From Apostichopus japonicus (Eukaryota; Echinodermata; Holothuroidea; Aspidochirotida; Stichopodidae): a DNA stretch of 64,000 nt. The position numbers and the translations under genes are program-made. The notes beneath the pieces were generated by a model that searched no databases, was not told where the DNA came from, and saw only the letters and a program-made list of their open reading frames with translations. Each line of letters opens with the position of its first letter. Within the stretch, counting starts at the first letter, position 1. The stretch spans positions 33,627,668 to 33,691,667 of the forward strand of contig NC_092569.1 in the NCBI RefSeq assembly GCF_037975245.1. The letters run 5' to 3'. Shown here in pieces: positions 63,770 to 64,000 of this stretch.

Positions 63770-63880
63770 AGGTGCAAAGAAAAAAGATCATTTTACACTA
63801 GAGAAGTTGTAGACTGCTATACAATAGGCCCCCGGAGGCGTGACTTAGTTCTCTTTAGCAGAACCAACGACATGAAACGA

Positions 63881-64000
63881 CGCACACTTACACGTGCATT
63901 GTAGGAATGTATATGTTTTAACGTGACTGTAACAGTTTTCGCATTCTTTTACATTTGAAACTAGAATATGGAATATTGAGTCTATCAGGTGCTTTTTTTA
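63881..64000. other. window end, nothing recognised
   Basis: Short unassigned sequence after the inverted-repeat partner. Confidence 0.4.

Larger units (their letters stand above)
61740..63880 (+). repeat. inverted-repeat partner of 26.16-26.69 kb, expanded by insertions
   Basis: Plus-strand copy of the segment found on the minus strand at 26,690-26,160. About 530 bp there correspond to about 2.1 kb here because this copy holds a hAT element, a THAP exon segment and a 676-bp TIR element. Matching resumes cleanly on each side of all three. Confidence 0.8.

Overview
This is AT-rich animal nuclear DNA. Genes are split into short exons with GT-AG introns, there are many fossil transposons, and no prokaryotic features. 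The genes that can be read are secreted fibrinogen-related lectin-like proteins (FReD plus TIL plus EGF-like modules) of a kind expanded in marine invertebrates. An echinoderm, perhaps a sea cucumber, is my best guess. That guess rests on family knowledge and general sequence style, so it stays tentative.

The window is dominated by a tandem, same-strand duplication of one gene. Unit 1 (about 10.05-24.61 kb) and unit 2 (about 44.03-57.80 kb) each hold nine coding exons with identical phases. They encode a signal peptide, a short linker, a half fibrinogen domain, a TIL domain, two EGF-like modules and a second, complete fibrinogen domain. Unit 2 is open throughout (2,028 nt, 675 residues). Unit 1 has the same exons, but its last exon carries three in-frame stops without any frameshift. 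A third, ruined copy lies at about 1.5-4.3 kb. It keeps a broken signal-peptide exon and part of intron 1, joined directly to sequence that otherwise lies 3' of unit 2. Intron 1 of both full units contains an older internal tandem duplication of about 1.6-2.1 kb.

The 19 kb between the units is transposon-rich. On the minus strand at 40.49-33.86 kb, six exons with compatible phases encode the first 430 residues of a KDZ (Kyakuja-Dileera-Zisupton) transposase-like protein. The rest of that gene was not found. Two non-autonomous hAT elements with perfect 8-bp target-site duplications lie at 31.3-31.8 kb and 61.8-62.5 kb. A degraded non-LTR retrotransposon (endonuclease fragment plus reverse transcriptase) fills 8.1-10.0 kb and abuts the left edge of unit 1.

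The right end (57.8-64 kb) holds a degenerate minisatellite, a TA tract, and an inverted copy of the 26.2-26.7 kb segment. That copy has gained a hAT element and a 676-bp terminal-inverted-repeat element filled with palindromic 40-bp repeats, and it carries a THAP-domain exon broken by a stop codon. The most unusual biology is the fibrinogen gene pair: its half-FReD/TIL/EGF/FReD layout and the Tyr/Cys-rich insertion of about 89 residues inside the ligand-binding half of the second FReD.
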